Below are positions 1 to 7,997 of a stretch of DNA of 64,000 bases, one piece after another; the first letter of the stretch is position 1, and each line of letters begins with the position of its first letter. Source of the stretch: an uncultured Bacteroidales bacterium (GTDB taxonomy: Bacteria > Bacteroidota > Bacteroidia > Bacteroidales > UBA932); contig CAKVAS010000002.1 of assembly GCA_934725015.1 (NCBI GenBank), forward strand, positions 332,107-396,106, read 5' to 3'. The position numbers and the translations under genes are program-made. The notes under the pieces are model-generated. The model searched no databases and was not told the origin of the DNA. It saw nothing but the letters and a program-made list of their open reading frames with translations.

Positions 1-605
1 GGGTGATTGACGAGATTCGCCGCAGCGACTGGGTTTCAGACAGAAGCGTGACGGGAAAGTTCCCCGTTGCCATCGACAAGGGACGCATTGTCCAGTTCAA
101 CGCCGCGTCCGACCTCTTTTCCACCTACAGCAATGTGATTCTTTCCTCCCACATCGCCTCCCCTGACGACTCCTACACTCTTATGAACTGGCTCGACAAC
201 ATCCGCGGAGAACTTTTCGGAAAGATGTGGAAGAAGCCGTCCGAGGCCGTCATGACCATGCAGAAGGTCTATGTGGCGACCCTGATTTCCGGCGCGGACA
301 AGAGAGTGAGCACGTCAAAGCAGACGCTTCTTGCCGATGATGACAGGATTCTCCTCCACGACGCACCGGTCTGCGGCTGCCCGGACGAGGAATGCGAGGA
401 CAGCGGCTTCGGGAAGGCCGGCTACAACTGGCAGTCCAAGATTAACGTAAAGTCAATCAACAACTCACGCGAACTGTTCTACGGCGAGCTTCTTAGGCTG
501 AAGAATTTGCTTGATATGTATCACGGCCGCACTCCGAGGAATGAGTATGAGAGCCACTACAGCGAGCTGCTCCGCCAGATTGAGGAGGCCACTGAGGTCC
601 GATGA
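1..605 (+). CDS. C-terminal part of a possible zinc-dependent metalloprotease (DUF4953/DUF5117-type), truncated by window edge
   Basis: The frame is open from the first bases, so the real start lies outside the window; the GTG at position 3 is only the first possible start codon. About 200 residues are visible. They carry no HExxH motif, signal peptide or membrane helix. The end (a YxxHY-like ESHYSELLRQIEEA segment after a helical LLRLKNLLDMYHGR stretch) resembles the C-terminal helical region of large Bacteroidota zinc-dependent metalloproteases, whose catalytic site would lie upstream. That assignment is from memory of the family and is not secure. The gene is convergent with the aldehyde dehydrogenase gene, and its TGA lies in an inverted repeat. 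Confidence 0.5.
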   Translation, partial: VIDEIRRSDWVSDRSVTGKFPVAIDKGRIVQFNAASDLFSTYSNVILSSHIASPDDSYTLMNWLDNIRGELFGKMWKKPSEAVMTMQKVYVATLISGADKRVSTSKQTLLADDDRILLHDAPVCGCPDEECEDSGFGKAGYNWQSKINVKSINNSRELFYGELLRLKNLLDMYHGRTPRNEYESHYSELLRQIEEATEVR

Positions 606-649
606 AAAGGCCGCTCAAGAATATACTTTAGAGCAGCCCCAGCCTTTTC
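603..649. terminator. Inverted repeat between convergent genes, likely bidirectional terminator
   Basis: TGAAAAGGC (603-611) pairs with GCCTTTTCA (641-649), and GCTC/GAGC pair inside it. The stop codons of both flanking genes (TGA at 603-605, TAA on the minus strand at 628-630) lie within the structure. Confidence 0.5.
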
Positions 650-2004
650 ACTAATCCGAGGAATTTGTACGGCATATAGCGGAACGGCAGGTCGAGGAAC
701 GTCGGGGTTTTCACGACTGCCCTGTAATGAGTGAAGGCATCGAAGCTCCCCTTCCCGTGGTAGGAGGACATTCCCGAGTTGCCGACCCCGCCGAACGGGA
801 GGTTCTCGTTGGCTATGTGCATGATAGTGTCGTTGATGCAGGCTCCGCCGGATGAAGTGCGGCGAAGGACTTGTTTACCCTTGTCTCCGAAATAGTAGAG
901 CGCGAGCGGTTTGGGACGGCCGGCGATGAAATCCGTGACCTCGTCGATGTCGGAGAACGTGAGGACCGGAAATATGGGACCGAATATCTCCTCCTGCATG
1001 ACCGGTGAGTCCGGGCTGACGTTGTCAAGCACGGTAGGCTCAAAATAACGCTCCGACTCATCGGTGTGCCCGCCGAAGACTATATCTCCGCATCCGAGGT
1101 ATCCTTTGAGCCTTTCAAATGCACGGTCATTCACGATCCTGACATAGTGCCGGCTCTCCTGCGGATTCTTTCCGAGCAGGCTGTGAAATTCCTTTTCAAG
1201 AGCCGCGAGAAAGGCATCCTTGACGGATTTGTGAACCATAAGATAGTCCGGTGCGATGCAGGTCTGCCCGGCGTTCAGGGACTTGCCCCATGCGATGCGG
1301 CGTGCCGCAAGCCTGATGTCCGCGTCGGAATCGACTATGCAGGGACTCTTGCCCCCGAGTTCGAGCACTACAGGCGTCAGATTCTTTGACGCCGCTTCCA
1401 TCACCTGCCGTCCGAGCGACGGACTTCCGGTGAAGAAAATCAAGTCCCATTTCATGTCGAGCAGTTGCCTGTTCACCTCCCTGTTGCCCTGAACGACCGC
1501 CACGATGCTCTCCGGAAAAGTCTCCGAAATCATCTTCTCCAGAACGAGCGAGACTTCCGGCACATAGGGAGAGGGCTTCAGAACGGCGGTACATCCTGCG
1601 GAAAGTGCGCCGACAAGAGGGTTCAGAAGCAGCTGAACAGGATAGTTCCACGGTGCTATAATCAACGAGTTGCCCAACGGCTCTGAAATCACCTCGCTTC
1701 TCGACGGAAACATCTTCAGCGGCGTGGCTCTCTTCTTGGGAGCGGCCCATTTGTGCAGGTGTCTGATGTGATTCTCAATCTCAGCGAGCACAATGCTAAG
1801 CTCCGTGAGGTATGCCTCCTCACAGGACTTGTGCAGATCTTTCCACAGTGCGTCCGTAAGCGGCCTTTCCCATTTCAGCAGAGCCTTTTTCAACGCCTTG
1901 AGATTTTCACGCCTTACGTCAAGGTCAAGAGTCGCTCCTGAACGGAACGCTTCTGCCTGTAGGCGGCGGACTTCCGCCAATTTTGCCGCTGTAGTATTCT
2001 CCAT
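628..2004 (-). CDS. Aldehyde dehydrogenase, class 3 / fatty-aldehyde type
   Basis: This NAD(P)-dependent aldehyde dehydrogenase oxidises aldehydes to carboxylates. At 458 residues it has the shorter length of the class 3 (fatty/aromatic aldehyde) family. Visible motifs are PWNYP near residues 118-122 (catalytic Asn), FTGSPSLGR at 191-199 (cofactor loop), LELGGKSP with Glu215 (general base) and GQTC with Cys249 (nucleophile). No signal peptide is seen; the C-terminal tail is hydrophobic and basic, which could favour membrane contact as in fatty-aldehyde enzymes. It lies 21 bp downstream of the SDR gene on the same strand, so the two probably form an operon acting on alcohol/aldehyde substrates. 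The precise substrate cannot be read from sequence. Confidence 0.93.
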   Translation of the reverse strand: MENTTAAKLAEVRRLQAEAFRSGATLDLDVRRENLKALKKALLKWERPLTDALWKDLHKSCEEAYLTELSIVLAEIENHIRHLHKWAAPKKRATPLKMFPSRSEVISEPLGNSLIIAPWNYPVQLLLNPLVGALSAGCTAVLKPSPYVPEVSLVLEKMISETFPESIVAVVQGNREVNRQLLDMKWDLIFFTGSPSLGRQVMEAASKNLTPVVLELGGKSPCIVDSDADIRLAARRIAWGKSLNAGQTCIAPDYLMVHKSVKDAFLAALEKEFHSLLGKNPQESRHYVRIVNDRAFERLKGYLGCGDIVFGGHTDESERYFEPTVLDNVSPDSPVMQEEIFGPIFPVLTFSDIDEVTDFIAGRPKPLALYYFGDKGKQVLRRTSSGGACINDTIMHIANENLPFGGVGNSGMSSYHGKGSFDAFTHYRAVVKTPTFLDLPFRYMPYKFLGLVKRLGLL

Positions 2005-2025
2005 AAAACTGTAATTTTCGTATAT

Positions 2026-2880
2026 TTACGCAGTTCTGCGCGATTGCATGACAACACACCTGCCCGAAGCGTTCTTGCGCCCGGTAAAATGGTTCATCAC
2101 GGAATACACCCCAAATATTTTGCCGAATATGAAGTCAAAGAGCGCATTCGGCAAAACTCCCTGCCAGAAACGGATGAAATGCTCCGGGAAAGGCAGTCCC
2201 TTGAAGTCCTTGTCACGGCATATCGCTCCAATGACCTTCTTCGCGGTCGGCTCCGGTTCAAGTATGTTGAACACCTTTGAGTCAACCCCGTCGAACATTC
2301 CGGTGTTGATGAAATAAGGTGCGATGCAGGTGACTTTCACATTGCTGTGCGCCTGCTTCAGCTCAATCCTGAGCGATTCAGTCCAGCCGACGACAGCCCA
2401 CTTGCTCGCGCAATAGACAGAAAGCTTGGGAACTCCAAGCATACCGGCTGCGGAAGCTATGTTACAGATGTGGCCGCTGTTCCTCTGCATCATGTCCGGC
2501 AGCATCTCCAGGGCGACAAGCATCGGTGCCGTTGCATTAACGTCCATCGTGAGCCTGATGTCCGAGGCCTTCTGCCTGTCGAAAGTGCTGTTGCCGCGCA
2601 CAACTCCGGCATTATTGATGAGAATGTCAATATATCCCACATCTTCTTTCACTCTTTCGTATGCCGCCGCAATTTCATTTTCATCCGAAACGTTCACCTT
2701 GTAGCAATGGACATTTCCCCTTTTCGACAATTCCGCTCTTGCCGATTCCATCCCGTCCGGATTCACGTCCCAGATAATGAGATTGGCAGCGCCCTTTTCC
2801 AGGACCATTCTTCCCATAATTTTCCCGATTCCGGAAGCGCCTCCGGTGATGAGTACATTCTTGTTCTTGAATTCTGACAT
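2026..2880 (-). CDS. Short-chain dehydrogenase/reductase (SDR)
   Basis: A classical SDR oxidoreductase of 284 residues. The Rossmann motif TGGASGIG is at residues 12-19, NNAG at 89-92, the catalytic Ser near 143 and YCASK (Tyr156, Lys160). The ATG at 2880 was chosen because it begins MSEFKNKNVLITGG, the usual spacing to the cofactor motif; an upstream ATG at 2928 would add 16 unlikely residues. The C-terminal region (FIRFWQGVLPNALFDFIFG) is hydrophobic and resembles membrane-associated retinol/sphinganine-type SDRs. The gene is first in an operon with the aldehyde dehydrogenase gene. A -7 box TATTTTTG (minus, 2922-2915) and a possible LytTR operator lie upstream. Confidence 0.93.
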   Translation of the reverse strand: MSEFKNKNVLITGGASGIGKIMGRMVLEKGAANLIIWDVNPDGMESARAELSKRGNVHCYKVNVSDENEIAAAYERVKEDVGYIDILINNAGVVRGNSTFDRQKASDIRLTMDVNATAPMLVALEMLPDMMQRNSGHICNIASAAGMLGVPKLSVYCASKWAVVGWTESLRIELKQAHSNVKVTCIAPYFINTGMFDGVDSKVFNILEPEPTAKKVIGAICRDKDFKGLPFPEHFIRFWQGVLPNALFDFIFGKIFGVYSVMNHFTGRKNASGRCVVMQSRRTA

Positions 2881-2914
2881 ATCTATTAAATTTTTGCGTA
2901 TGATTTTACGGCGA

Positions 2915-2922
2915 CAAAAATA
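2915..2922 (-). promoter_or_regulatory. -7 box for the SDR-ALDH operon
   Basis: On the minus strand these bases read TATTTTTG, matching the Bacteroidota TAnnTTTG element, about 35 bp before the SDR start. No TTTG at the canonical -33 distance is visible, which fits a promoter that needs an activator. Confidence 0.45.
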
Positions 2923-2958
2923 ATTCATCTGTATGCATTAGGCACGCACCAAACGCAC

Positions 2959-2991
2959 ATTTGGGACAAAGGGGCACTTATTTGTGACGAA
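2959..2991. promoter_or_regulatory. Direct repeat with 21-bp period, candidate LytTR-binding site
   Basis: ATTTGGGACAAA (2959-2970) and ATTTGTGACGAA (2980-2991) match at 10 of 12 positions and start exactly 21 bp apart, two helical turns. LytTR regulators classically bind two short direct repeats on one helix face about two turns apart. The pair lies between the divergent SDR and LytTR genes, just upstream of the SDR -7 box. The function is inferred. Confidence 0.5.
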
Positions 2992-3032
2992 ATATGCAGT
3001 GGTGCGCTTGCGCTTTTGTCGGTTATATTGTT

Positions 3033-3040
3033 TAACTTTG
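3033..3040 (+). promoter_or_regulatory. -7 box for the LytTR gene
   Basis: TAACTTTG matches TAnnTTTG, and TTG triplets lie upstream at 3008-3010 and 3016-3018 with imperfect spacing. It sits about 75 bp before the start codon. Confidence 0.45.
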
Positions 3041-3070
3041 CCTAAGTTTTGTGTGATTTATGAAACCGGT

Positions 3071-3101
3071 ATCTATGAATTCGTGTTTATGGTTCATAGA
3101 T
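3071..3101 (+). promoter_or_regulatory. Inverted repeat in the LytTR-gene leader
   Basis: ATCTATGAA (3071-3079) and TTCATAGAT (3093-3101) form a perfect 9-bp stem with a 13-nt loop just before the start codon at 3114. It could be an mRNA hairpin or an operator. Confidence 0.35.
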
Positions 3102-3113
3102 GGTCAATAGATA

Positions 3114-3998
3114 ATGGCTATGGATAAACGCATTGTCGAAAAGTTGAGACGGGGCATTCCGAGAAAGCTAAGAACCGGGGATTTTCCATACTCCTCGGTT
3201 CTATATACGCTCGCATTCTCTGCCGTGTTCCTGCTGCTCTATCAGCCTTTCTCGTCGTCGGCCTGGTTCTCGCTGAAAACGCTGAAATTAGCGGGTCTGA
3301 CAGTGCTTTTTTTCTCTTTGTCGGTGATACTGCTGCTTGTAAGCAAGGCTGTCTTCATAAGATTCTGCCGCACCCGCGTGGCCAGACTATGGCAGTTCAT
3401 CATCTGGTCGTTTGCCGAATTTCTGGCAATCGCGCTGCTTTATGTAGTCTTTACCCTTGTCTTTTCCCTCGGCAATTACGATTCGGTCTTCTCATTGATT
3501 TTCAAGGCGATTCCGTGCGTCGCGCTCATCCTGCTGATTCCATATTCAATAACATTCATTCTGACCGATTATTATCAGTCTCAGGAAGAACGCGGACTCA
3601 ACAGCGACGCCGGCACACCCGCAGACAGCAAAGAGAGCAGGACACTGAAAGACAGGATGATTAACTTTGTCGATGACGGCGGTGTCCTGAGATTTTCCAT
3701 TGATGTCGATTCAATTCTGTACATAAAGTCGGAAGGCAACTATGTGAACCTGTACTATGAGAAAGGGGATGTCATCGAATCCTATATGATGAGGATACCC
3801 ATCGGTTCTCTTGAGACGAAGCTTTCCAAGTCCCCCGTCGTCAGATGCCAGCGTTCCTATCTGGTGAACACGCGCCGCATCCGGATGATGCAGAACGACG
3901 GAAAATCCCTATACATCATCCTCGACAACAACGGAGTTCCCGTGATTCCGATGTCACAGACCTACGCCTCCGCCGTCTCCGACGCACTCTCGAAATGA
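3114..3998 (+). CDS. Membrane-bound LytTR-family transcriptional regulator
   Basis: The 294-residue protein has four predicted membrane helices (about residues 25-165: LAFSAVFLLL, LTVLFFSLSVILL, FLAIALLYVVF, IPCVALILLI), a charged linker, and a C-terminal LytTR DNA-binding domain (about 195-294). Landmarks of that domain are DSILYIKSEGNYVNLYY, SLETKLSKSPVVRCQRSYLVN and MSQTYA. There is no receiver domain and no kinase, so this is a one-component membrane sensor-regulator of a type common in Bacteroidota. The signal is unknown. It is divergent from the SDR-aldehyde dehydrogenase operon, with a candidate LytTR direct repeat between them, so that operon is its most likely target, perhaps along with its own gene. 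Confidence 0.9.
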   Translation: MAMDKRIVEKLRRGIPRKLRTGDFPYSSVLYTLAFSAVFLLLYQPFSSSAWFSLKTLKLAGLTVLFFSLSVILLLVSKAVFIRFCRTRVARLWQFIIWSFAEFLAIALLYVVFTLVFSLGNYDSVFSLIFKAIPCVALILLIPYSITFILTDYYQSQEERGLNSDAGTPADSKESRTLKDRMINFVDDGGVLRFSIDVDSILYIKSEGNYVNLYYEKGDVIESYMMRIPIGSLETKLSKSPVVRCQRSYLVNTRRIRMMQNDGKSLYIILDNNGVPVIPMSQTYASAVSDALSK

Positions 3999-4033
3999 CT
4001 TTTCCCGACAGTCAGAATACCGGAAAATTGCCT

Positions 4034-5836
4034 CTATGCCTTCTGCGCGGAGGAGGACAGACGCATTATCACCGCGTCGTTCGCCGGGACGCTGACCTTG
4101 ACCGGGGACTGCGCGTTGCAGAGCGGTGTCTGGTGCAGGTCGAGCCATTCAAATGCGTGTTCCGGAATGGTCAGTTCCATCTGCGCTGGCTGTGAGGAGA
4201 AGTTGGCCACAATCAGGAAGGTGTCGTCCGCGTCGTCGCGCAGGGAGGCGAAATGCCGATCCTTGTCGAAGCCCCGGGAATTGTAGTTGCAGTAGCAGAG
4301 GTCGTAGGTCACTCCCTTTGAAATCGCGTTGTCATTCACTGCGAAACGGAGCATCCCCGTGAACTTCACGAAAAACTTGAGCTCGGCCTCAGTAAGTCCC
4401 GTCTCCTTCATGAGAAGCTTCATCTTCACGGCGCTCTTCACACGCCTGCGCAGCAGGGGTCTGCGATCCTTGTCAGCGGTGTCAGAGAGCAGTTCCGCGG
4501 CCGTGAGGTAATTGCCGTTCCGCGTCAGCTTTCTGAGGGCACGCAGTCCCCGGGTGGACCACCAGTCAAAGATTGTGGTGCGTCCGTCGAGGCCGCTGAA
4601 TCCCTCCGAATCCATGCCCCTCTCCCCCACTTCCTCTCCGAAATAGGTCATGAACGGCGTGAGGTTCATCATAAGGCTCACAGCAAGGGCAGGATAGCAG
4701 CGTTCCGCCCTCTTCCCGAAGAAATCCGAGGCGAACCGCTGCTCGTCATGGTTTTCGAGGAAGTTCAGCATATAGAGCTGCAGGTCGCCGAGATTCTGCC
4801 ATGAGGTTGTGATGCGCGTGGCCGACTGCCATGGCTCGACGAACGGCTGCACGCTGTCGTCGCACCTCACGATGTCGGAAAGCGCGTCATAGAGCCCCGA
4901 CTTGTCGTAGAGGAGGTCGAAGCCGACCTCGCGGACATATTTGCAGTAGAGCGGCTTCTGATAGACTTCCGCTACGAACATCGTCTCCGGTATCTCCTTC
5001 TTAACCTCGGCGATTGCCCAGCGGAAGAACTCCGGCGGCACAAGCTCCACCATATCGCAGCGGAAGCCGTCAACTCCCTTCGAGAGCCAGTAGCGCAGAA
5101 TATGAAGCATCTTGTCCCATGTGGCGGTGCGGAAGTCGCAGTAGTTGAGCTTCACCGTCTCATACCAGTCGTTCACGCCCGGGGAGGCCGTGTAGGCATT
5201 TCCGCAGGCACGCGCCGGAAACTCCTCATAGAGGGGCTTTCCGGCCGCTTTCCACTCGTCCTCGTTCGGCAGCCTCAGGCGCTGCCCGGGATAGTAGAAG
5301 AAATCATTTTCCGCCTTCCAGTGGACGGACTTGTCATCCGTCGCGCCGAGTGACATTTTGTCAGACGGCCGGCCCTCTATGGACTTATCGACGCCGACCC
5401 CATAGTCCCTCGCGACATGATTCGGCACGAAGTCAATCAGCACCTTCAGCCCCGCAGCATGAATCCTTGCGACCAGCTCCTCAAACTCGTGAAGCCTCGC
5501 GGAGGGATTGTCCGCGAGATAGGGATTGACGTCGTAGTAGTCCTGAATGGCATACGGAGAACCAGCCAAGCCCTTGACGAACTGTCCGTTGGAGACATGA
5601 CCTCCGTTTCCCTCGGAGAGGCCGCCCATTGCCGTGGGGTCGCTGCATGAGTGGCGGATTACCCCCGTCAGCCAGACGTGCGTGTAGCCGCACCATTTGA
5701 GATATGCGAGCGTGTCCTCGTCTATGTCAGAGAATTTGCCACTGCCGTCCACGGCGCAGTTTCCGCCCTTCACGGGATGTTCGTCCATGTTGCCCCAGAG
5801 CCGGGGAACTATCTGGTATATAAGTGTCTTGCCCAT
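4034..5836 (-). CDS. Alpha-amylase family glycosyl hydrolase (GH13), cytoplasmic
   Basis: About 600 residues acting on alpha-glucans or oligosaccharides. GH13 regions are clear: DFVPNH (135-140), GFRCD with the nucleophile Asp261, FVAEVY with acid/base Glu290, and ENHDE (361-365) with the conserved HD. The start at 5836 (MGKTLIYQIVPRLWGN) was preferred over an ATG at 5878 because the family begins with this IYQ strand. No signal peptide is present, so it probably acts in the cytoplasm on imported maltooligosaccharides or glycogen. It stands alone, not in a susCD locus. The exact specificity is not determined. Confidence 0.92.
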   Translation of the reverse strand: MGKTLIYQIVPRLWGNMDEHPVKGGNCAVDGSGKFSDIDEDTLAYLKWCGYTHVWLTGVIRHSCSDPTAMGGLSEGNGGHVSNGQFVKGLAGSPYAIQDYYDVNPYLADNPSARLHEFEELVARIHAAGLKVLIDFVPNHVARDYGVGVDKSIEGRPSDKMSLGATDDKSVHWKAENDFFYYPGQRLRLPNEDEWKAAGKPLYEEFPARACGNAYTASPGVNDWYETVKLNYCDFRTATWDKMLHILRYWLSKGVDGFRCDMVELVPPEFFRWAIAEVKKEIPETMFVAEVYQKPLYCKYVREVGFDLLYDKSGLYDALSDIVRCDDSVQPFVEPWQSATRITTSWQNLGDLQLYMLNFLENHDEQRFASDFFGKRAERCYPALAVSLMMNLTPFMTYFGEEVGERGMDSEGFSGLDGRTTIFDWWSTRGLRALRKLTRNGNYLTAAELLSDTADKDRRPLLRRRVKSAVKMKLLMKETGLTEAELKFFVKFTGMLRFAVNDNAISKGVTYDLCYCNYNSRGFDKDRHFASLRDDADDTFLIVANFSSQPAQMELTIPEHAFEWLDLHQTPLCNAQSPVKVSVPANDAVIMRLSSSAQKA

Positions 5837-5876
5837 TGCTTTTATGTTCTTAGTCTCCGGTTTTCTGAACTGCGCC

Positions 5877-5904
5877 AAGATCTCTCACTGCGTTCGAGAT
5901 GACA
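5877..5904. repeat. Short interspersed repeat, copy 1
   Basis: AAGATCTCTCACTGCG followed by TTCGAGATGACAG resembles two other intergenic copies at 23227-23266 and 24841-24868 (consensus roughly AAGATTTCTCGCT, a variable CTNCG core, then TCGAAATGACA). It lies in a gene-free stretch upstream of the GH13 gene. Confidence 0.5.
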
Positions 5905-5959
5905 GAAACAATGTTCGAGATGCAGAATTCAACCGGAATTTGCCGCTGCCATATAAAAC

Positions 5960-5994
5960 AAAATGAGTGCCCGAGAGAATCGGGCACTCATTTT
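5960..5994 (-). terminator. Strong hairpin terminator downstream of the small lipoprotein gene
   Basis: A perfect 15-bp stem (5960-5974 with 5980-5994, core GAGTGCCCGA/TCGGGCACTC) with a 5-nt loop. It is flanked by A-rich and T-rich ends, so it can work as an intrinsic terminator on the minus strand, 33 bp after the lipoprotein gene. Confidence 0.8.
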
Positions 5995-6027
5995 GTCATA
6001 TTACCGAATCATGCGATTATTGCATAT

Positions 6028-6465
6028 TCAATAGGAGAGAGTCAAAGAATATTCTCTGAGCATCTTGTTCTCTCCGCTCCTGATTCGTTTCAGATAGAGC
6101 ACATTGCCAATCTCGAAAGAGTAGCCTTTGTCTGTGAGAGCCTGAATCTTCTGATTCGCTTCGGTTTCAACCGCCTTGAGCTGCTGGAGCTTGGTTTCAT
6201 ACTTTGCCACCGCCTTTTCGTCTGCCGCAGAAAGGTCACCGCCTTCAACAGTCTCTACCCAGGTCTCCGTCACGAAGGCGCCGAGGCTCGCCTCAATCTC
6301 CTTGCAGACTTTCGCAGCCTCACTGTTGGGATTACCCATCGCTGAATTGTTCCCGGAGAGCGCCAGGCCCATTTCGTAGACGACATCCTCCGTGCTTTTC
6401 TGTGCGCAGGAGAAGAACATAAACGGCACAATGGCCAGTGCCATAACTGCAATGAACTTTTTCAT
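6028..6465 (-). CDS. Small predicted lipoprotein, unknown function
   Basis: The product is about 145 residues starting MKKFIAVMALAIVPFMFFSC, a lipoprotein signal with the lipobox Cys about residue 20. The ATG at 6465 was chosen since it begins the signal peptide; the ATG at 6474 adds three residues. The mature part is rich in Glu/Lys/Ala and looks helical. I do not recognise the family. It is a single gene, closed by the strong hairpin at 5960-5994, and sits downstream of the phosphofructokinase gene on the same strand with a 67-bp gap. Confidence 0.75.
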   Translation of the reverse strand: MKKFIAVMALAIVPFMFFSCAQKSTEDVVYEMGLALSGNNSAMGNPNSEAAKVCKEIEASLGAFVTETWVETVEGGDLSAADEKAVAKYETKLQQLKAVETEANQKIQALTDKGYSFEIGNVLYLKRIRSGENKMLREYSLTLSY

Positions 6466-6532
6466 AAAAACCACTGATTTTAAAACCTTATTTCAGGAAT
6501 TGATATTCCCTCAAAACATACGCCGCAGTCGA

Positions 6533-7768
6533 CTACCAATTCAAGATTTTCTCGAAGTCATACTCCTCAGGATTAGGAAGATAGGCCTTCGCAGCCTCGT
6601 AGTCCTCAGGGGTGATGTAGTGCGCGATGTACTTGTAGTAGTTCTGCGCGGTTCCGGCGTTGATGTCAACGATTCTCGGCGGAATCTTGCCGGTCTCAGG
6701 GTCCTGAAGGTCGGCGAGGTAGAGCGGAGAGACATTTCCGAAGGCATCGACATAGACCATGCAGCCGGTCTTGCCCTCGCTGAAGAGCTGATATACGCCC
6801 ATCGCGAGCTCGGTGCAGTAGGTGAGGTCGTAAGCGACCGGATCCTGACAGCGTACGTCGTAGCCAATCTCCACAGGACGGCTCTTGACCTTCACTCCGA
6901 GCTTCTTGAACTCCTTCTCAAGCAGGTCGTTGAAGAGAACCGCCTTTGAAATCTTGCCCAGCTCCGGGTGCCCGTGCTCGTCGTAGGTGAAGTGGATGCC
7001 GGCAGCGGCCGCTTCCTTCGCCACCTCCTCGTTGTGGAAGAGACCCTCGGCGGCGATGATTGTGCCGTAGTTGATCCCTAGAAGCTTCCTCTTGACGATG
7101 GCGGAAATTGAAAGCTTTATGATTTTCTCAAGGGTCATCTCGGTGTGGTTGAACATCTCCGGGATGATGGTCATCGGGCAGTGGGTCGCCTCGCCTATTC
7201 CGAGCGCAAGGCTGCCGCAGGTGCGCCCCATCGCGCTGATGATGAGCCAGTTGCCTGACGTGCGCGCGTCCTCATAGACCGTCCTCGCGATGTGTGCTCC
7301 CTCGTTCTTTGCGGAATTATAGCCGAAAGTCGGGGTGTTGTTCGGAAGAGGAAGGTCGTTGTCGATGGTCTTAGGGCAGTGGATGTTGGCGATGGGATAG
7401 TTCTTCGCCGCGAGGAACTTGGAAATCCTGTTTGCTGTAGAAGCGGTGTCGTCGCCGCCCACGGTCACGAGAAGCCTGATGTTATTCTCCTTGAAGAGGT
7501 CGAGGTTGAAGTTCTCCTCGAAATCCTTGTCTGTCGGCTTGAAACGGCTCATCTCAAGGTAGGAACCGCCGCGGTTGAAATAGCGGTCGGCCTTGGCGAA
7601 GTCGATGTCCTCGGTGCGGGCGTTCTTGGAGAAAAGTCCGGAGTAGCCGCCGTGAAGGCCGATTACCCTGTAACCCTTTGACAGGAAAGTCTTTGCAACG
7701 CTCATTGAAACTGAGTTCATTCCCGGGGCAGGACCGCCGCCGCAGAGGATAATGATTGAATCTTTCAT
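6533..7768 (-). CDS. 6-phosphofructokinase, PPi-dependent type
   Basis: This enzyme phosphorylates fructose 6-phosphate in glycolysis. The 411-residue protein has the PFK nucleotide-region motif GGGPAPGMN (10-18), GGDDT (104-108), PKTIDND (132-138) and GRTCGSLA. In ATP-dependent bacterial PFKs the two discriminating positions are both Gly (GGDGS, PGTIDND); here they are Asp and Lys, the combination known for pyrophosphate-dependent enzymes. A reversible PPi-linked reaction is therefore expected. A -7 element TATTTTTG is on the minus strand at 7872-7865, about 95 bp before the start. Confidence 0.93.
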   Translation of the reverse strand: MKDSIIILCGGGPAPGMNSVSMSVAKTFLSKGYRVIGLHGGYSGLFSKNARTEDIDFAKADRYFNRGGSYLEMSRFKPTDKDFEENFNLDLFKENNIRLLVTVGGDDTASTANRISKFLAAKNYPIANIHCPKTIDNDLPLPNNTPTFGYNSAKNEGAHIARTVYEDARTSGNWLIISAMGRTCGSLALGIGEATHCPMTIIPEMFNHTEMTLEKIIKLSISAIVKRKLLGINYGTIIAAEGLFHNEEVAKEAAAAGIHFTYDEHGHPELGKISKAVLFNDLLEKEFKKLGVKVKSRPVEIGYDVRCQDPVAYDLTYCTELAMGVYQLFSEGKTGCMVYVDAFGNVSPLYLADLQDPETGKIPPRIVDINAGTAQNYYKYIAHYITPEDYEAAKAYLPNPEEYDFEKILNW

Positions 7769-7864
7769 AACTCTGTATTTTTAATATATGAATATTCGTA
7801 TGTCAATATATCTTTCGTCGTCACAAAACCCGTCATATCCGGAGATATTCACGATTTCGCGGTG

Positions 7865-7912
7865 CAAAAATACAACTAAAATCCAATATCCCCGAATTTT
7901 TGGTTAAATTTG
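7865..7912. promoter_or_regulatory. Divergent promoter region between pfk and ligA
   Basis: On the minus strand TATTTTTG (7872-7865) and on the plus strand TAAATTTG (7905-7912) both match TAnnTTTG. No clear -33 TTTG at standard spacing was found for either, so this is tentative. The 229-bp gap holds nothing else that I can identify. Confidence 0.35.
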
Positions 7913-7997
7913 TCAGTTTTTATGCATATAACATGATCGTGCGGTATTTTTGAAGACAGATGAAATCGAATCCGGACCGAAAAGACATACAAATAAT

